Assembly: GCA_964432875.1 (NCBI GenBank)
Contig: CAYSPJ010000057.1
Span: forward strand, 1-30,962
DNA from: JACJYE01 sp964432875
GTDB taxonomy: Bacteria > Bacteroidota > Bacteroidia > Chitinophagales > Saprospiraceae
DNA length: 30,962 nt
Direction of reading: 5' to 3'
The notes beneath the pieces were generated by a model that did no database searches, was not told where the DNA came from, and was given only the letters and a program-made list of their open reading frames with translations. Positions 8,731 through 16,212 of the stretch are shown piece by piece (positions within the stretch are counted from its first letter, which is position 1; each line of letters opens with the position of its first letter). The translations under genes were made by a program, and so were the position numbers.

Positions 8731-9420
8731 ATGAATAAAAAAACAATGTTGAACACGACCAAGCCAGCCGCACCTACCCACTCGACTGATTTGACCCCAG
8801 CTGGTCAGAACAAGGCGATGCAGCGCTACTATGCCCTGCAGTCCAAAATCTACGATTCAACTCGCTGGAGTTTCCTTTTCGGGCGCCGCCGCCTCATCCA
8901 GGTGTTGCCTTTCGGGAGGGAGGCCAAGATGAAAATATTAGAGGTGGGGTGTGGCACGGGCTACAATCTCAACCGGCTGGCGCATGCTTTGCCCAAAGCC
9001 CAGCTCATCGGTCTGGATGTTTCCAGCCACATGATTAAAATTGCTCGCCGCAATACAGCGCCTTTCAACGGGCGGATCGATTTGAAAAACGAGCCTTATG
9101 CAGCGGGCCAGACCGAATGGGCAGGGCAGCTGGATGTCGTCCTCTTTTCCTACTCCCTCACGATGATCAACCCGCAGTGGCGGGAACTCGTCCTGCAGGC
9201 CAAGGCAGATTTGCGCCCGGGAGGGGTTGTCGCCGTCGTAGATTTTCACGACTCCCGCTTCAGCTGGTTCAAGCGCCACATGAGCAACCATCATGTGCGC
9301 ATGGACGCCCACTTGCTGCCCCTGCTGCGGCAAGAATTCATCGGCATGCACGATGAAACCCAGCCTGCCTATGGGGGGCTTTGGCATTATTTTGTGTTTG
9401 TAGGCAAAAAAACGGGGTGA
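8731..9420 (+). CDS. btaB: BtaB-like SAM-dependent N-methyltransferase
   Basis: This 229-residue class I methyltransferase carries motif I ILEVGCGTGYNL (69-80) and the acidic strand-2 region LIGLDVSSHMI. The segment YYALQSKIYDSTRWSFLFGRRRL (33-55) is the substrate-side signature of BtaB, which trimethylates diacylglyceryl-homoserine to DGTS. ATG 8731 is preferred over the TTG just before it; ATG 8746 is also possible because residues 1-25 are poorly conserved in type. The 11-base gap after btaA implies cotranscription. Generic ubiE-like methyltransferase is the alternative, but the gene pair and the RWSFLFGRR signature favour BtaB. Confidence 0.85.
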   Translation: MNKKTMLNTTKPAAPTHSTDLTPAGQNKAMQRYYALQSKIYDSTRWSFLFGRRRLIQVLPFGREAKMKILEVGCGTGYNLNRLAHALPKAQLIGLDVSSHMIKIARRNTAPFNGRIDLKNEPYAAGQTEWAGQLDVVLFSYSLTMINPQWRELVLQAKADLRPGGVVAVVDFHDSRFSWFKRHMSNHHVRMDAHLLPLLRQEFIGMHDETQPAYGGLWHYFVFVGKKTG

Positions 9421-9450
9421 TTTTTGCGCTAATTGCGTATCTTCCGGGCG

Positions 9451-9458
9451 TAAATTTG
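9451..9458 (+). promoter_or_regulatory. Possible TAnnTTTG box before trpB2
   Basis: TAAATTTG lies 98 bases before ATG 9556. Candidate upstream elements (TTTTTG at 9421-9426 or TTG at 9433-9435) are at the wrong spacing, so support is weak. Confidence 0.35.
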
Positions 9459-9555
9459 GCATCAGGTTATCTTGGCGGAGCTTGGTATACTTGGAGCTGT
9501 AAGCTGCTTTTGCCAGCTGATGCCCTCATTTCCAAATCAAACAAAATCCATCCCG

Positions 9556-10920
9556 ATGAAGCAACGCAAAATCGTCTTGACCGAGCAGGAAATCCCCGAG
9601 AAGTGGTACAATATCGTGCACGACATGCCCAACAAACCGCTGCCGCCGCTGCACCCTGGCACCAAACAGCCCATCGGCCCAGAGGCCCTGGCGCCGCTCT
9701 TCCCCATGGCGCTCATCATGCAAGAAGTGAGCACGGACAAATGGGTCGAAATCCCGGAAGAAGTGCGCGAAGTGTATAAGATCTGGCGGCCTACGCCGAT
9801 GTACCGCGCCTACGGCCTGGAGGCGGCTTTGGATACGCCTGCGAAAATCTACTACAAGTACGAAGGGGTAAGCCCATCTGGCTCACACAAGCCCAATACG
9901 GCGGTGGCGCAGGCTTACTATAATAAGCAGGAAGGCGTCAAGCGCATCACCACCGAGACGGGCGCGGGCCAGTGGGGCAGCGCCCTGAGCTTCGCCTGCC
10001 AGCACTTCGGCATCGAGTGCGAAGTGTACATGGTAAAGATCAGCTACGAGCAAAAGCCCTACCGGAAGATGATGATGAATACCTGGGGCGCCAAGGTCCA
10101 TGCCTCGCCGACCAACCTGACCGAGGCGGGCCGCCAGATCCTGGCCGAAGCGCCGGACTCTCCTGGCAGCTTGGGCATCGCTATCTCCGAAGCCATCGAA
10201 CGCGCCGCTTCAGATGAAAACACCAAATACGCCCTGGGCAGCGTGCTCAACCACGTGCTCATGCACCAGACCGTCATCGGGCTGGAGGCGGTCAAGCAAA
10301 TGGAAAAAGCCGGCGATATGCCCGACATCGTGGTGGCACCCTTCGGCGGCGGCTCCAACTTCGCGGGCATCAGCTTCCCCTTCCTGCGCCTCAACCTGGA
10401 GGAGGGCCGCAACATCCGCTGCATCGCCGCCGAGCCGTCCTCCTGCCCCAAGCTCACCCGCGGCGTCTTCCGCTACGACTTCGGCGACACGGTGGGCATG
10501 ACGCCCCTGCTGCCGATGTACACCCTGGGACACACCTTCGTGCCCGCGCCCATCCATGCTGGCGGGCTGCGCTACCACGGCGCCGGCGTCGTGGTCAGCC
10601 AATTGCTCAAGGATAAGCTCATCGAGGCGCGCGCCCACGATCAGGTGGAATGCTTCGAGGCTGGCGTGCTCTTCGCCCGCACCGAGGGCATCATCCCGGC
10701 GCCGGAGACCAATCACGCCATCGCCACCGCCATCCAGGAGGCGCAGCGCTGCAAGGAGGAGGGCGTCAGCCGCACCATCCTCATCCACCTCTGCGGCCAC
10801 GGCCATTTCGACCTGGGGGCCTACGATGACTACCTCAGCGGCAAGCTGGTGAAACACGAGATCACCAGCGAGGAGATCGCCGCCGCCATCGCTAAAATCG
10901 ATACGCCGGTGATTGAGTAA
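9556..10920 (+). CDS. trpB2: Tryptophan synthase beta chain, TrpB2 type
   Basis: The 454-residue product is of the longer TrpB2 subclass rather than the canonical ~400-residue TrpB1, shown by the N-terminal extension (LPPLHPGT to WRPTPMYRA) and the internal insertion GNPRCSLxx-like region replaced here by KISYEQKPYRKMMM. PLP attaches at K112 in SPSGSHKPNTA, and GGGSNFAG is the phosphate-binding loop. TETGAGQWGSAL is the indole/serine site. TrpB2 condenses indole and serine (or phosphoserine in some archaea) to tryptophan and often works without TrpA. No other trp gene is in the window, so it may salvage indole. Codon third positions look more GC-rich than in the neighbours, especially in the last 500 bases. 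The start ATG 9556 begins a family-typical N terminus; the upstream TTG at 9472 is not credible. Confidence 0.92.
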   Translation: MKQRKIVLTEQEIPEKWYNIVHDMPNKPLPPLHPGTKQPIGPEALAPLFPMALIMQEVSTDKWVEIPEEVREVYKIWRPTPMYRAYGLEAALDTPAKIYYKYEGVSPSGSHKPNTAVAQAYYNKQEGVKRITTETGAGQWGSALSFACQHFGIECEVYMVKISYEQKPYRKMMMNTWGAKVHASPTNLTEAGRQILAEAPDSPGSLGIAISEAIERAASDENTKYALGSVLNHVLMHQTVIGLEAVKQMEKAGDMPDIVVAPFGGGSNFAGISFPFLRLNLEEGRNIRCIAAEPSSCPKLTRGVFRYDFGDTVGMTPLLPMYTLGHTFVPAPIHAGGLRYHGAGVVVSQLLKDKLIEARAHDQVECFEAGVLFARTEGIIPAPETNHAIATAIQEAQRCKEEGVSRTILIHLCGHGHFDLGAYDDYLSGKLVKHEITSEEIAAAIAKIDTPVIE

Positions 10921-10928
10921 AGCGGAAA

Positions 10929-10960
10929 GGTGTCGGGCACCTTCGGAGGCGCCCGACACC
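10929..10960. terminator. Hairpin between convergent trpB2 and lipoprotein gene
   Basis: GGTGTCGGGC (10929-10938) pairs perfectly with GCCCGACACC (10951-10960) around a 12-base loop. There is no strong T-tract, but the position between convergent stops (10920 and 10968) suggests a bidirectional terminator. Confidence 0.7.
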
Positions 10961-10967
10961 TGACCCT

Positions 10968-11786
10968 CTACTCTTCTTTCGGCAAGACGAAGTTGACGTC
11001 ATATACCCCGTCTTTGATCTCCACATCGGGAAAGCCTTTGTTCCAAAACCTGAAACTGCCCTCGAAGCGGAACACGATGCGGTAGCGGATATCGTAATCG
11101 TTCAGCTCCTCGCGCTCGAAGCGCTCGACCCAGATGCGCACGTTGCGCGGATGCCTGCCGCTTTCTATCGCAAAAGAAGCCAAGGTGACATACACGGATG
11201 GCACTGGAGGCGGCAAGCCTGTGCTCGACTCCTTTGCCCGATAGAAGTCATAGCCCGGCAAATAATAACAGGCCCATGACAATTCCAAGCCAAACCCTTC
11301 CCCCGAAAGCAGCGTTTCTTTCAAAGGCAGCATCCGCCCCTCTTGCCCAGACAAGTACTTATCTACATAGTAGCGCCTCGGCTGGGCGGTATCGGCATCG
11401 TATGGGATCAGCAATATTATTCCAGGCAAAAACTCATAAGGCAGCCCCCCGGCCTCTCTGAGCTGCGGCCAGAGTCGGAAAACAACGCTCCTCACCAATA
11501 CGGGCGTATCGTGCTTCAACACCGGGTCCGAAGCAGGCGTCGCCTGTGTGGTGATGAAACCTGGGGAAAAGAAATAATGCTCATCGGCCGTAGATACGCA
11601 GTAAGTCTGCCCATCGATGTCGGCGCGGAAAAAACTGGCCCCCTGCGGCGGCTCGCCGCGGCACTCGAAGGGCATGTTTTCGATGCAGTGGATGATGGTG
11701 CGCTCCTTGACGCCCAGCGGCGGCGGCGGGTCGCAGGCAGCGAGGACTAGCAGGGCTAAAGACAGGTAAACGATCCTGGGTTTCAT
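10968..11786 (-). CDS. Lipoprotein of unknown function
   Basis: The 272-residue product starts with a lipoprotein signal (MKPRIVYLSLALLVLAAC, lipid Cys18). The mature part shows FFRADIDGQTYCV early and ends with a beta-rich stretch (RIVFRFEGSFRFWN, EIKDGVYDVNFVL), a pattern common in Bacteroidota lipoproteins that carry a small beta-sandwich or lipocalin-like domain. No catalytic motif is visible. It lies 88 bases downstream of another lipoprotein gene on the same strand, with a hairpin between them, so cotranscription is possible only by read-through. I do not recognise a named family. Confidence 0.75.
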   Translation of the reverse strand: MKPRIVYLSLALLVLAACDPPPPLGVKERTIIHCIENMPFECRGEPPQGASFFRADIDGQTYCVSTADEHYFFSPGFITTQATPASDPVLKHDTPVLVRSVVFRLWPQLREAGGLPYEFLPGIILLIPYDADTAQPRRYYVDKYLSGQEGRMLPLKETLLSGEGFGLELSWACYYLPGYDFYRAKESSTGLPPPVPSVYVTLASFAIESGRHPRNVRIWVERFEREELNDYDIRYRIVFRFEGSFRFWNKGFPDVEIKDGVYDVNFVLPKEE

Positions 11787-11830
11787 GGTCTGCTGGTTTT
11801 GGATATGAAAATAGTGTTTTGACGGTCGTG

Positions 11831-11865
11831 TAGGCCCTGCCTCACGTTGCGTGAAGCAGGGCCTA
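11831..11865 (-). terminator. Hairpin after glycine-zipper lipoprotein gene
   Basis: TAGGCCCTGC plus CTCACG (11831-11846) pairs with 11850-11865 around a 3-base loop, giving a 16-base stem with one mismatch, located 10 bases past the stop of the minus-strand gene. There is only a weak T-rich tail on the minus strand. Confidence 0.65.
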
Positions 11866-11874
11866 GGCTCGAAG

Positions 11875-13230
11875 TCAAGGGATATCCCCTCCCGGGTCTG
11901 CGGTCACATTGATCGTATGCCAAGACACTTGCCCGCCAGGGCAGGTGTTGGACACTTCTGCCTGCACCATCCCATCCACCATCCCGGCATCCCATTGCAC
12001 CCTTATCCAGGTGCCATTGTTTTGGATGATGGTGCCGTTGGAGACGAGCCACTCTGTAACGACGACGCTGGAGCTCATGCCGCCAAAAACCCCATAATCA
12101 TGCGTGGTGCCAGCGACGACCCGCCGCGGCCCCCATGTTCCCACTCCATCAGTCGAAAGGGACAAATGGAAAAGATCTCTTACGATGGGGTCGTTTAAGA
12201 TGCTTACGCTTGTGCCATTATTGCAATTCGTGAATACGGTGGTACGTACCGGCTCCGAGCTATTGTTCTGGGAGACTGTCAACCGCGGGATGGCTGCTGG
12301 GGTGATTGCCGTCTCAGGCATTCCATCTACATTGCTCCAAAGCAGGGAGACAGCGTCGCTCCCGAAGCCGAAAGCCGTATATCTGGCTGCCGGATCGCAG
12401 CTAGGGAAGAAGAGCGAGACCCCTTTGATGGGGAAGCAGTCGATATCACAGCAATCATCCCCCCAATTCCAGAGGCCTTTGATGATGCCAGAGATTGCTC
12501 CTGCCAGGGCGCCGTCAGCCAAACCCGCTAGAGCACCAGCTAAACCTCCTAATATCCCGCCTTTTGTTGCGCCAGCCGCTGCGCCTTGCAACAAGTTTTC
12601 CACAAAAGTCTCAAAAAAACAATCGATCTCGTTGCAATCGCCACGCAGTTCGATGCCCTCTGCTTCCGATGCAAGGGCTAAAGTGTATGCTTCTTCCAAG
12701 TAAAGGAAGACCCCCTTCGTCAGGTGATAGATGAAAATAAGACTGCTTTTCTCGTAACAGCTAAGCCCAGAGTCGCTTTTCGCAGAGGTGATTAAAGCAT
12801 CCAAATCTGCTTGCAGCCCTCCAAAATCAAGCACAGGCTTGTTGATAGCTGCTTTCATGGCGTGATAGTAGCCGTGCAGCTCTTGCCAAATTTTTGGAGT
12901 GGCAATCCCCTCGTCTTCAAAATAAGCCAGCGCTTGCGGCAAAGTCATGCCCTCTACTTCAGCGGCATAGGTTTGATAGATATCCCATCCTTCTTGCCGC
13001 ATGATTTCTACAACGGCATCTTCGACATCTTTATTCAATGCGCTGTACTTGAAGAAATCGTAAGCCAAGCCCTCTGCTTTCTCTAATTCATCTAAGTTTT
13101 GGCAGGTTGGCGGCCCTGATGCATACACAAACGTGTCAACTTCCGCTGTCTGGCACCCCATAAGCAGGAAAACCAACCCATAGAAAGCCCATTTCAAACC
13201 TCTAGCATGGTCGTGTGGTCGTGTGGTCAT
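11875..13230 (-). CDS. Lipoprotein with glycine-zipper segment, unknown function
   Basis: The 451-residue product has an N-terminal signal with lipobox LMGC (lipid Cys26). Residues 40-210 look helical, with paired cysteines (GDCNEIDC). Residues 214-252 are a Gly/Ala-rich stretch (GAAAGATKGG, LGGLAGALAG, GALAGAISG) with GxxxG spacing, typical of glycine-zipper membrane-associating helices and of some pore-forming peptides. A Cys cluster follows (DDCCDIDC, 258-265). The C-terminal ~150 residues resemble the PKD/Ig-like modules of Bacteroidota surface proteins (EWLVSNGTIIQNNGTWIRVQW, EVSNTCPGG). I recognise no named family. The start codon lies in a tandem GGTCGTGT repeat. It may be surface-exposed and membrane-interacting; any toxin-like role is speculation. 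Confidence 0.75.
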   Translation of the reverse strand: MTTRPHDHARGLKWAFYGLVFLLMGCQTAEVDTFVYASGPPTCQNLDELEKAEGLAYDFFKYSALNKDVEDAVVEIMRQEGWDIYQTYAAEVEGMTLPQALAYFEDEGIATPKIWQELHGYYHAMKAAINKPVLDFGGLQADLDALITSAKSDSGLSCYEKSSLIFIYHLTKGVFLYLEEAYTLALASEAEGIELRGDCNEIDCFFETFVENLLQGAAAGATKGGILGGLAGALAGLADGALAGAISGIIKGLWNWGDDCCDIDCFPIKGVSLFFPSCDPAARYTAFGFGSDAVSLLWSNVDGMPETAITPAAIPRLTVSQNNSSEPVRTTVFTNCNNGTSVSILNDPIVRDLFHLSLSTDGVGTWGPRRVVAGTTHDYGVFGGMSSSVVVTEWLVSNGTIIQNNGTWIRVQWDAGMVDGMVQAEVSNTCPGGQVSWHTINVTADPGGDIP

Positions 13231-13422
13231 AATTATATGGTTTTAGGATTTAACAACGACTCAAAAACACCGGATAAACACGCTTTGTTCAAATAAAGTA
13301 TCATAAAAATGTTTTTTTTCGATGGATTAAACCGAAAAACGCTAAAAAAAGCACAAAAACACCAATATCTTGACAACTGGGGATGGATGCTTCGGGCCAT
13401 GCCAAATCCCGCCAAAATCCCC

Positions 13423-13430
13423 TATCTTTG
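13423..13430 (+). promoter_or_regulatory. TAnnTTTG box before AAA-ATPase-like remnant
   Basis: TATCTTTG sits 17 bases upstream of ATG 13448. The promoter appears to have survived although the gene behind it is truncated. No -33 TTTG is seen. Confidence 0.45.
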
Positions 13431-13447
13431 CCCCAAGCTGAGCGCTG

Positions 13448-13729
13448 ATGATTAAAATCCCTTATAGCCAGAGCAATTTCGAGAAAATCCGCGAGCAGGG
13501 CTACCATTTTGTGGACCGGACTAGCTTTGTGCGCGCTTTGGAAGAGTTGGATACGCACTACCTCTTCTTCCTGCGCCCGCGCCGCTTCGGCAAGAGCCTG
13601 TGGGTATCGATCCTGGAGCACTACTACGGCCTGCGCCGCGCGGGCCAGTTCGAGCAGCTCTTCGGCGGGCTGGACATTGGGCGGCAGCGAGCTGTATGCG
13701 CTGGAGGAGGGGTGGGTAGGCACAGCTAG
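13448..13729 (+). pseudogene. Truncated AAA-ATPase-like / DUF1703-type gene
   Basis: Residues 1-77 match the N terminus of the AAA-ATPase-like plus PD-(D/E)XK family common in Bacteroidota: YHFVDRTSFVRALEE, then FFLRPRRFGKSLWVSILEHYY (Walker A-like RRFGKS) and FEQLFGGLDIG. Intact members run to about 500-560 residues. Here the homology ends at residue 77 and the frame closes after 93 residues (RQRAVCAGGGVGRHS), so most of the ATPase and the nuclease-like domain are gone. The most economical reading is a deletion that left the 5' end and the promoter box. No insertion element is visible at the break. This family is often present in many degenerate copies per genome. Confidence 0.8.
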
Positions 13730-13798
13730 GCTAACGGCGGCTTTTTTGTAGCCTCTTCCTGCGCAGCACACACTGATCTTGGGGCAAAAACAAAAAAA

Positions 13799-13821
13799 GG
13801 TCCAGATGTCTCATCTGGACC
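13799..13821 (-). terminator. Rho-independent terminator for the minus-strand PepSY-like/dockerin unit
   Basis: GGTCCAGATG (13799-13808) pairs perfectly with CATCTGGACC (13812-13821) around a 3-base loop. Read on the minus strand the hairpin is followed by seven T and then further T-rich sequence, a textbook intrinsic terminator 84 bases after the stop of the gene ending at 13905. Confidence 0.88.
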
Positions 13822-13904
13822 TGACTTCCCCTGGATTTTAAATCCCGGAAGTGAATCGGGGATCAGGATAAAGAGAAAAGCGTCTGCATCGGCTTTATCG
13901 CCGA

Positions 13905-14903
13905 CTAGTCTTCATCGACACAAATGATGTTTCCGTCTTCATCGACAATCAGCTCAATATCATCATCGTCTCCAGGCATTTCAATCTCGAATTCATAAGC
14001 CAAAGTGCCGTCGGCATAGGTCAGTACATCGACTTCGTCGTCGTCGAAACTAAAGTTGGGATAGAGGTTTTCTACGGCCTCCAATACGTTTTGAGGGATG
14101 ATGTTGATGTGCCTTTCGACTTTGGTATAAAGGAAGTTGCCATCTAGGTCAAAATAGTATTCCGCTTCTACGCCCTTCAGCTCTACCTCGATCTGTATGT
14201 CATCATCGTCGCAGAAGTCTTCGCACTCGATGTCCTTGATCTGGTAGCTGCTCAGGTTGGCATCGAGCCAGGGCCTCACCGCGTTTAAGAGATCAGAAGT
14301 ACGGCAACGATCATCATCATCATCATCATCGTCATCGCAGTCATCATCGTCATCATCGCAATCGTCGTCGTCTCTGACGCTGCCACACAGCCATTGGCCA
14401 TCAGCATCAAAAACGATTTCAGTGCCGTTGCTGAAGCGGACCGATAGATAAGCTTGACCGTAGTCGTCTTCAAGCTCGATCTGGATGGATTGGCTCGTCC
14501 AGTCAGGGTAGTTGTTGTTGAGGTATTGAATAGCCATCCCTGGCAGGTCGGCGATGTTGATGGTGGCTGAGCTGCCGTCGCCACTGCTGATGAATCCTCC
14601 GTCGGCGCTGAAAAGCACCTCGTTGCCATCGGATAGCCGCACTCCGAACACGACGATGTTCCTGGGCAAGCGAATCTCATAGGCTCTTTCGATGACGGCA
14701 TTTGGGAAGTTGTCTGCCAAGTAATCTAATGCTGGCGCGGGCAGCTCGTCTCGGCTGATGGGCAGGTGGTCGCTACAGGGGAGCATCAGCAGTTCCTCGA
14801 CGCTTGGCGTGACCAAGGGGCCGTTTGGCGGGTCGGTTTCACAGGAGGAAAAGCTAAACAGCAACAGTGCGGCAGAAACAGCGCTTAAAATGATGTTCTT
14901 CAT
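13905..14903 (-). CDS. Lipoprotein with four PepSY-like repeats and a poly-aspartate tract
   Basis: I chose ATG 14903 because it gives a lipoprotein signal (MKNIILSAVSAALLLF, lipobox SFSSC, lipid Cys21); the upstream start at 14945 overlaps the previous gene. The 332-residue product contains four similar units (about 51-108, 115-175, 203-262, 266-332). Each has a helix (LPAPALDYLADNFPNA, LPGMAIQYLNNNYPDW, LLNAVRPWLDANL, IPQNVLEAVENLYPNF) followed by strands ending in a D-G-N/D-G turn, as in the PepSY-like / BLIP-like domain of Bacteroidota periplasmic proteins. Between units 2 and 3 residues 178-198 are almost all aspartate, interrupted by cysteines, encoded by GAT/GAC repeats. It is probably periplasmic or surface-exposed and metal- or Ca-binding; that role is inferred from composition. 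It follows the dockerin-like gene by 28 bases. Confidence 0.8.
   Translation of the reverse strand: MKNIILSAVSAALLLFSFSSCETDPPNGPLVTPSVEELLMLPCSDHLPISRDELPAPALDYLADNFPNAVIERAYEIRLPRNIVVFGVRLSDGNEVLFSADGGFISSGDGSSATINIADLPGMAIQYLNNNYPDWTSQSIQIELEDDYGQAYLSVRFSNGTEIVFDADGQWLCGSVRDDDDCDDDDDDCDDDDDDDDDRCRTSDLLNAVRPWLDANLSSYQIKDIECEDFCDDDDIQIEVELKGVEAEYYFDLDGNFLYTKVERHINIIPQNVLEAVENLYPNFSFDDDEVDVLTYADGTLAYEFEIEMPGDDDDIELIVDEDGNIICVDED
14308..14372 (-). repeat. GAT/GAC trinucleotide repeat encoding poly-Asp
   Basis: On the plus strand this is a run of TCA/TCG triplets with seven consecutive ATC units around 14310-14331. On the coding strand it reads GAT/GAC and encodes the aspartate tract. Slippage would change Asp number without breaking frame. 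Confidence 0.85.
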
Positions 14904-14931
14904 TCTATCGTAGGTTTTATAAGTGAAAAAA

Positions 14932-16026
14932 TCAGTAGATAACAATCTTGTGGGTTTGGCTTCCGGTTTTTGAGAAAACCTGCAAATAGTACAAGCCAGG
15001 AGGAAGCCCGGCAGGCCAGCGGCACTCCAGGGTGTTTGCCGCCCGTTGTTGGACTTGCAAGGGCACTTTTTGCCCCTGCGGCTGATAGAGGGCTACTTGC
15101 TCGATTGCTTCAGGCGCTTGTACGAAGACCAAGCTCTGGGCAGGATTGGGATAAACCCTCAACGGCTCAAAAGCGCTGCGGCCTTGCCCCGGCAAACTAG
15201 TCATGTCATCGGTCACGAAGATCAGGGCGCTGTCCACTTCCACGGGCAGGGCGACTAGCTCATCGGTGACCAGGAATACGCTGTCGATGCGGATGATGAA
15301 AGTATCCACCTGCAGCCCGACGATGATATCTTCCATGATGACTGAAAAACTACCGAGCTTGCCCGCCCCCTGGCTGATGGTCTGTTGATTGGTGCGGCTG
15401 ATGGTCAAATCGGCCTGGTCGTCGCCTTCCTCGAAGAAAGTGAAGCTGTCCGAATTGGCGGGGTCAAACCAGCCGCCGATTTCCGTGGTGAACTCAAAGC
15501 CGTCGTAATCGCTGCCTTGGCGGAATCCATAAGACAGCTGCAGGTTGATGCCATAGAAATTTTCGATTAGCGCATCGTCATCTCCCAGGAAGAGGCTTAT
15601 CTCGACTTGGGAAAAAGGCGCCACGACGTTAGAGCTGGGCACCAGCCGCAGCCGAGGGCCTTCTCCAGGCAGGGCATTGGCGAAGCCATCTCCGCCCGGC
15701 ATGCCTCGGGTTTCCAGGTAGTTCTGTTCGATCGCGGAGAACAAATCGAGCAGATCGACCGTGCCATTGCCGTCACAATCGGCAAAATAATAGTTGAGTC
15801 CGTTGGGGAAGCTCTGGCCCCATGGCTCAGGGGCAGGCTGTGCTTCCCAATCCGTATCGACTTCCTGCCGCGCTGGGCCGCTGGCGCCAAAGGCCCAACC
15901 CAGGTAGAGGGCATCTACCCCGTTGACAATGCCATTATTGTTGACGTCTCCAGGCCAGACCTCCTGGGTTTGGCTAGCTTGAGCTATAAGCAGATATAAA
16001 CAAAGCAGGCTTATTTTTTTCGTCAT
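14932..16026 (-). CDS. Secreted protein with dockerin-like repeats, cohesin-like domain and T9SS C-terminal domain
   Basis: The 364-residue product has a signal peptide (MTKKISLLCLYLLIAQASQTQ). Two dockerin-like Ca-binding loops follow: GDVNNNGIVNGVDAL (residues 26-40; D27, N29, N31, N35, D38) and ADCDGNGTVDLLDL (82-95; D83, D85, N87, D91, D94). Residues 125-275 form a beta-rich region with cohesin-like features (APFSQVEISLFLGD, FYGINLQLSYG, KLGSFSVIMEDI). The last ~80 residues are a type A T9SS sorting domain (LRVYPNPAQSLVFVQ, LPPGLYYLQVFSKTG, HKIVIY), so it should be exported by T9SS and anchored or released. A strong promoter precedes it and the PepSY-like lipoprotein follows 28 bases later, implying one transcript. 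The ligand is unknown. Confidence 0.85.
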   Translation of the reverse strand: MTKKISLLCLYLLIAQASQTQEVWPGDVNNNGIVNGVDALYLGWAFGASGPARQEVDTDWEAQPAPEPWGQSFPNGLNYYFADCDGNGTVDLLDLFSAIEQNYLETRGMPGGDGFANALPGEGPRLRLVPSSNVVAPFSQVEISLFLGDDDALIENFYGINLQLSYGFRQGSDYDGFEFTTEIGGWFDPANSDSFTFFEEGDDQADLTISRTNQQTISQGAGKLGSFSVIMEDIIVGLQVDTFIIRIDSVFLVTDELVALPVEVDSALIFVTDDMTSLPGQGRSAFEPLRVYPNPAQSLVFVQAPEAIEQVALYQPQGQKVPLQVQQRAANTLECRWPAGLPPGLYYLQVFSKTGSQTHKIVIY

Positions 16027-16051
16027 GCTGTGAGTTGTATTTTTATTGATG

Positions 16052-16083
16052 CAAAATTAAAGGCGTTTACAGTCCCAGTCAAA
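16052..16083 (-). promoter_or_regulatory. Bacteroidota-type promoter for the dockerin/PepSY-like unit
   Basis: On the minus strand TTTG (16083-16080) is followed after 20 bases by TAATTTTG (16059-16052), a full match to the consensus, 25 bases before the ATG at 16026. Confidence 0.75.
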
Positions 16084-16212
16084 TACAGTTTTTTGATTTT
16101 GTCGGTGAAATATTTTTAGGTTTTTTTCAACATTTTTAAAATACCCTTTAAAACCAGTTGTTTATAGTTGTTGTTTTAAATATTTTTCAATGTGAAAAAT
16201 AAATTTGTCAGG

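Noticed and set aside
10210..10959. Minus-strand ORF of 249 codons over trpB2
   Set aside because: Shadow of a GC-rich gene; no start context, no motif, and it overlaps the terminator hairpin.
12104..12703. Plus-strand ORF of 199 codons over the glycine-zipper lipoprotein
   Set aside because: Antisense frame; its Ala/Pro-rich part simply mirrors the Gly/Ala codons of the minus-strand gene.
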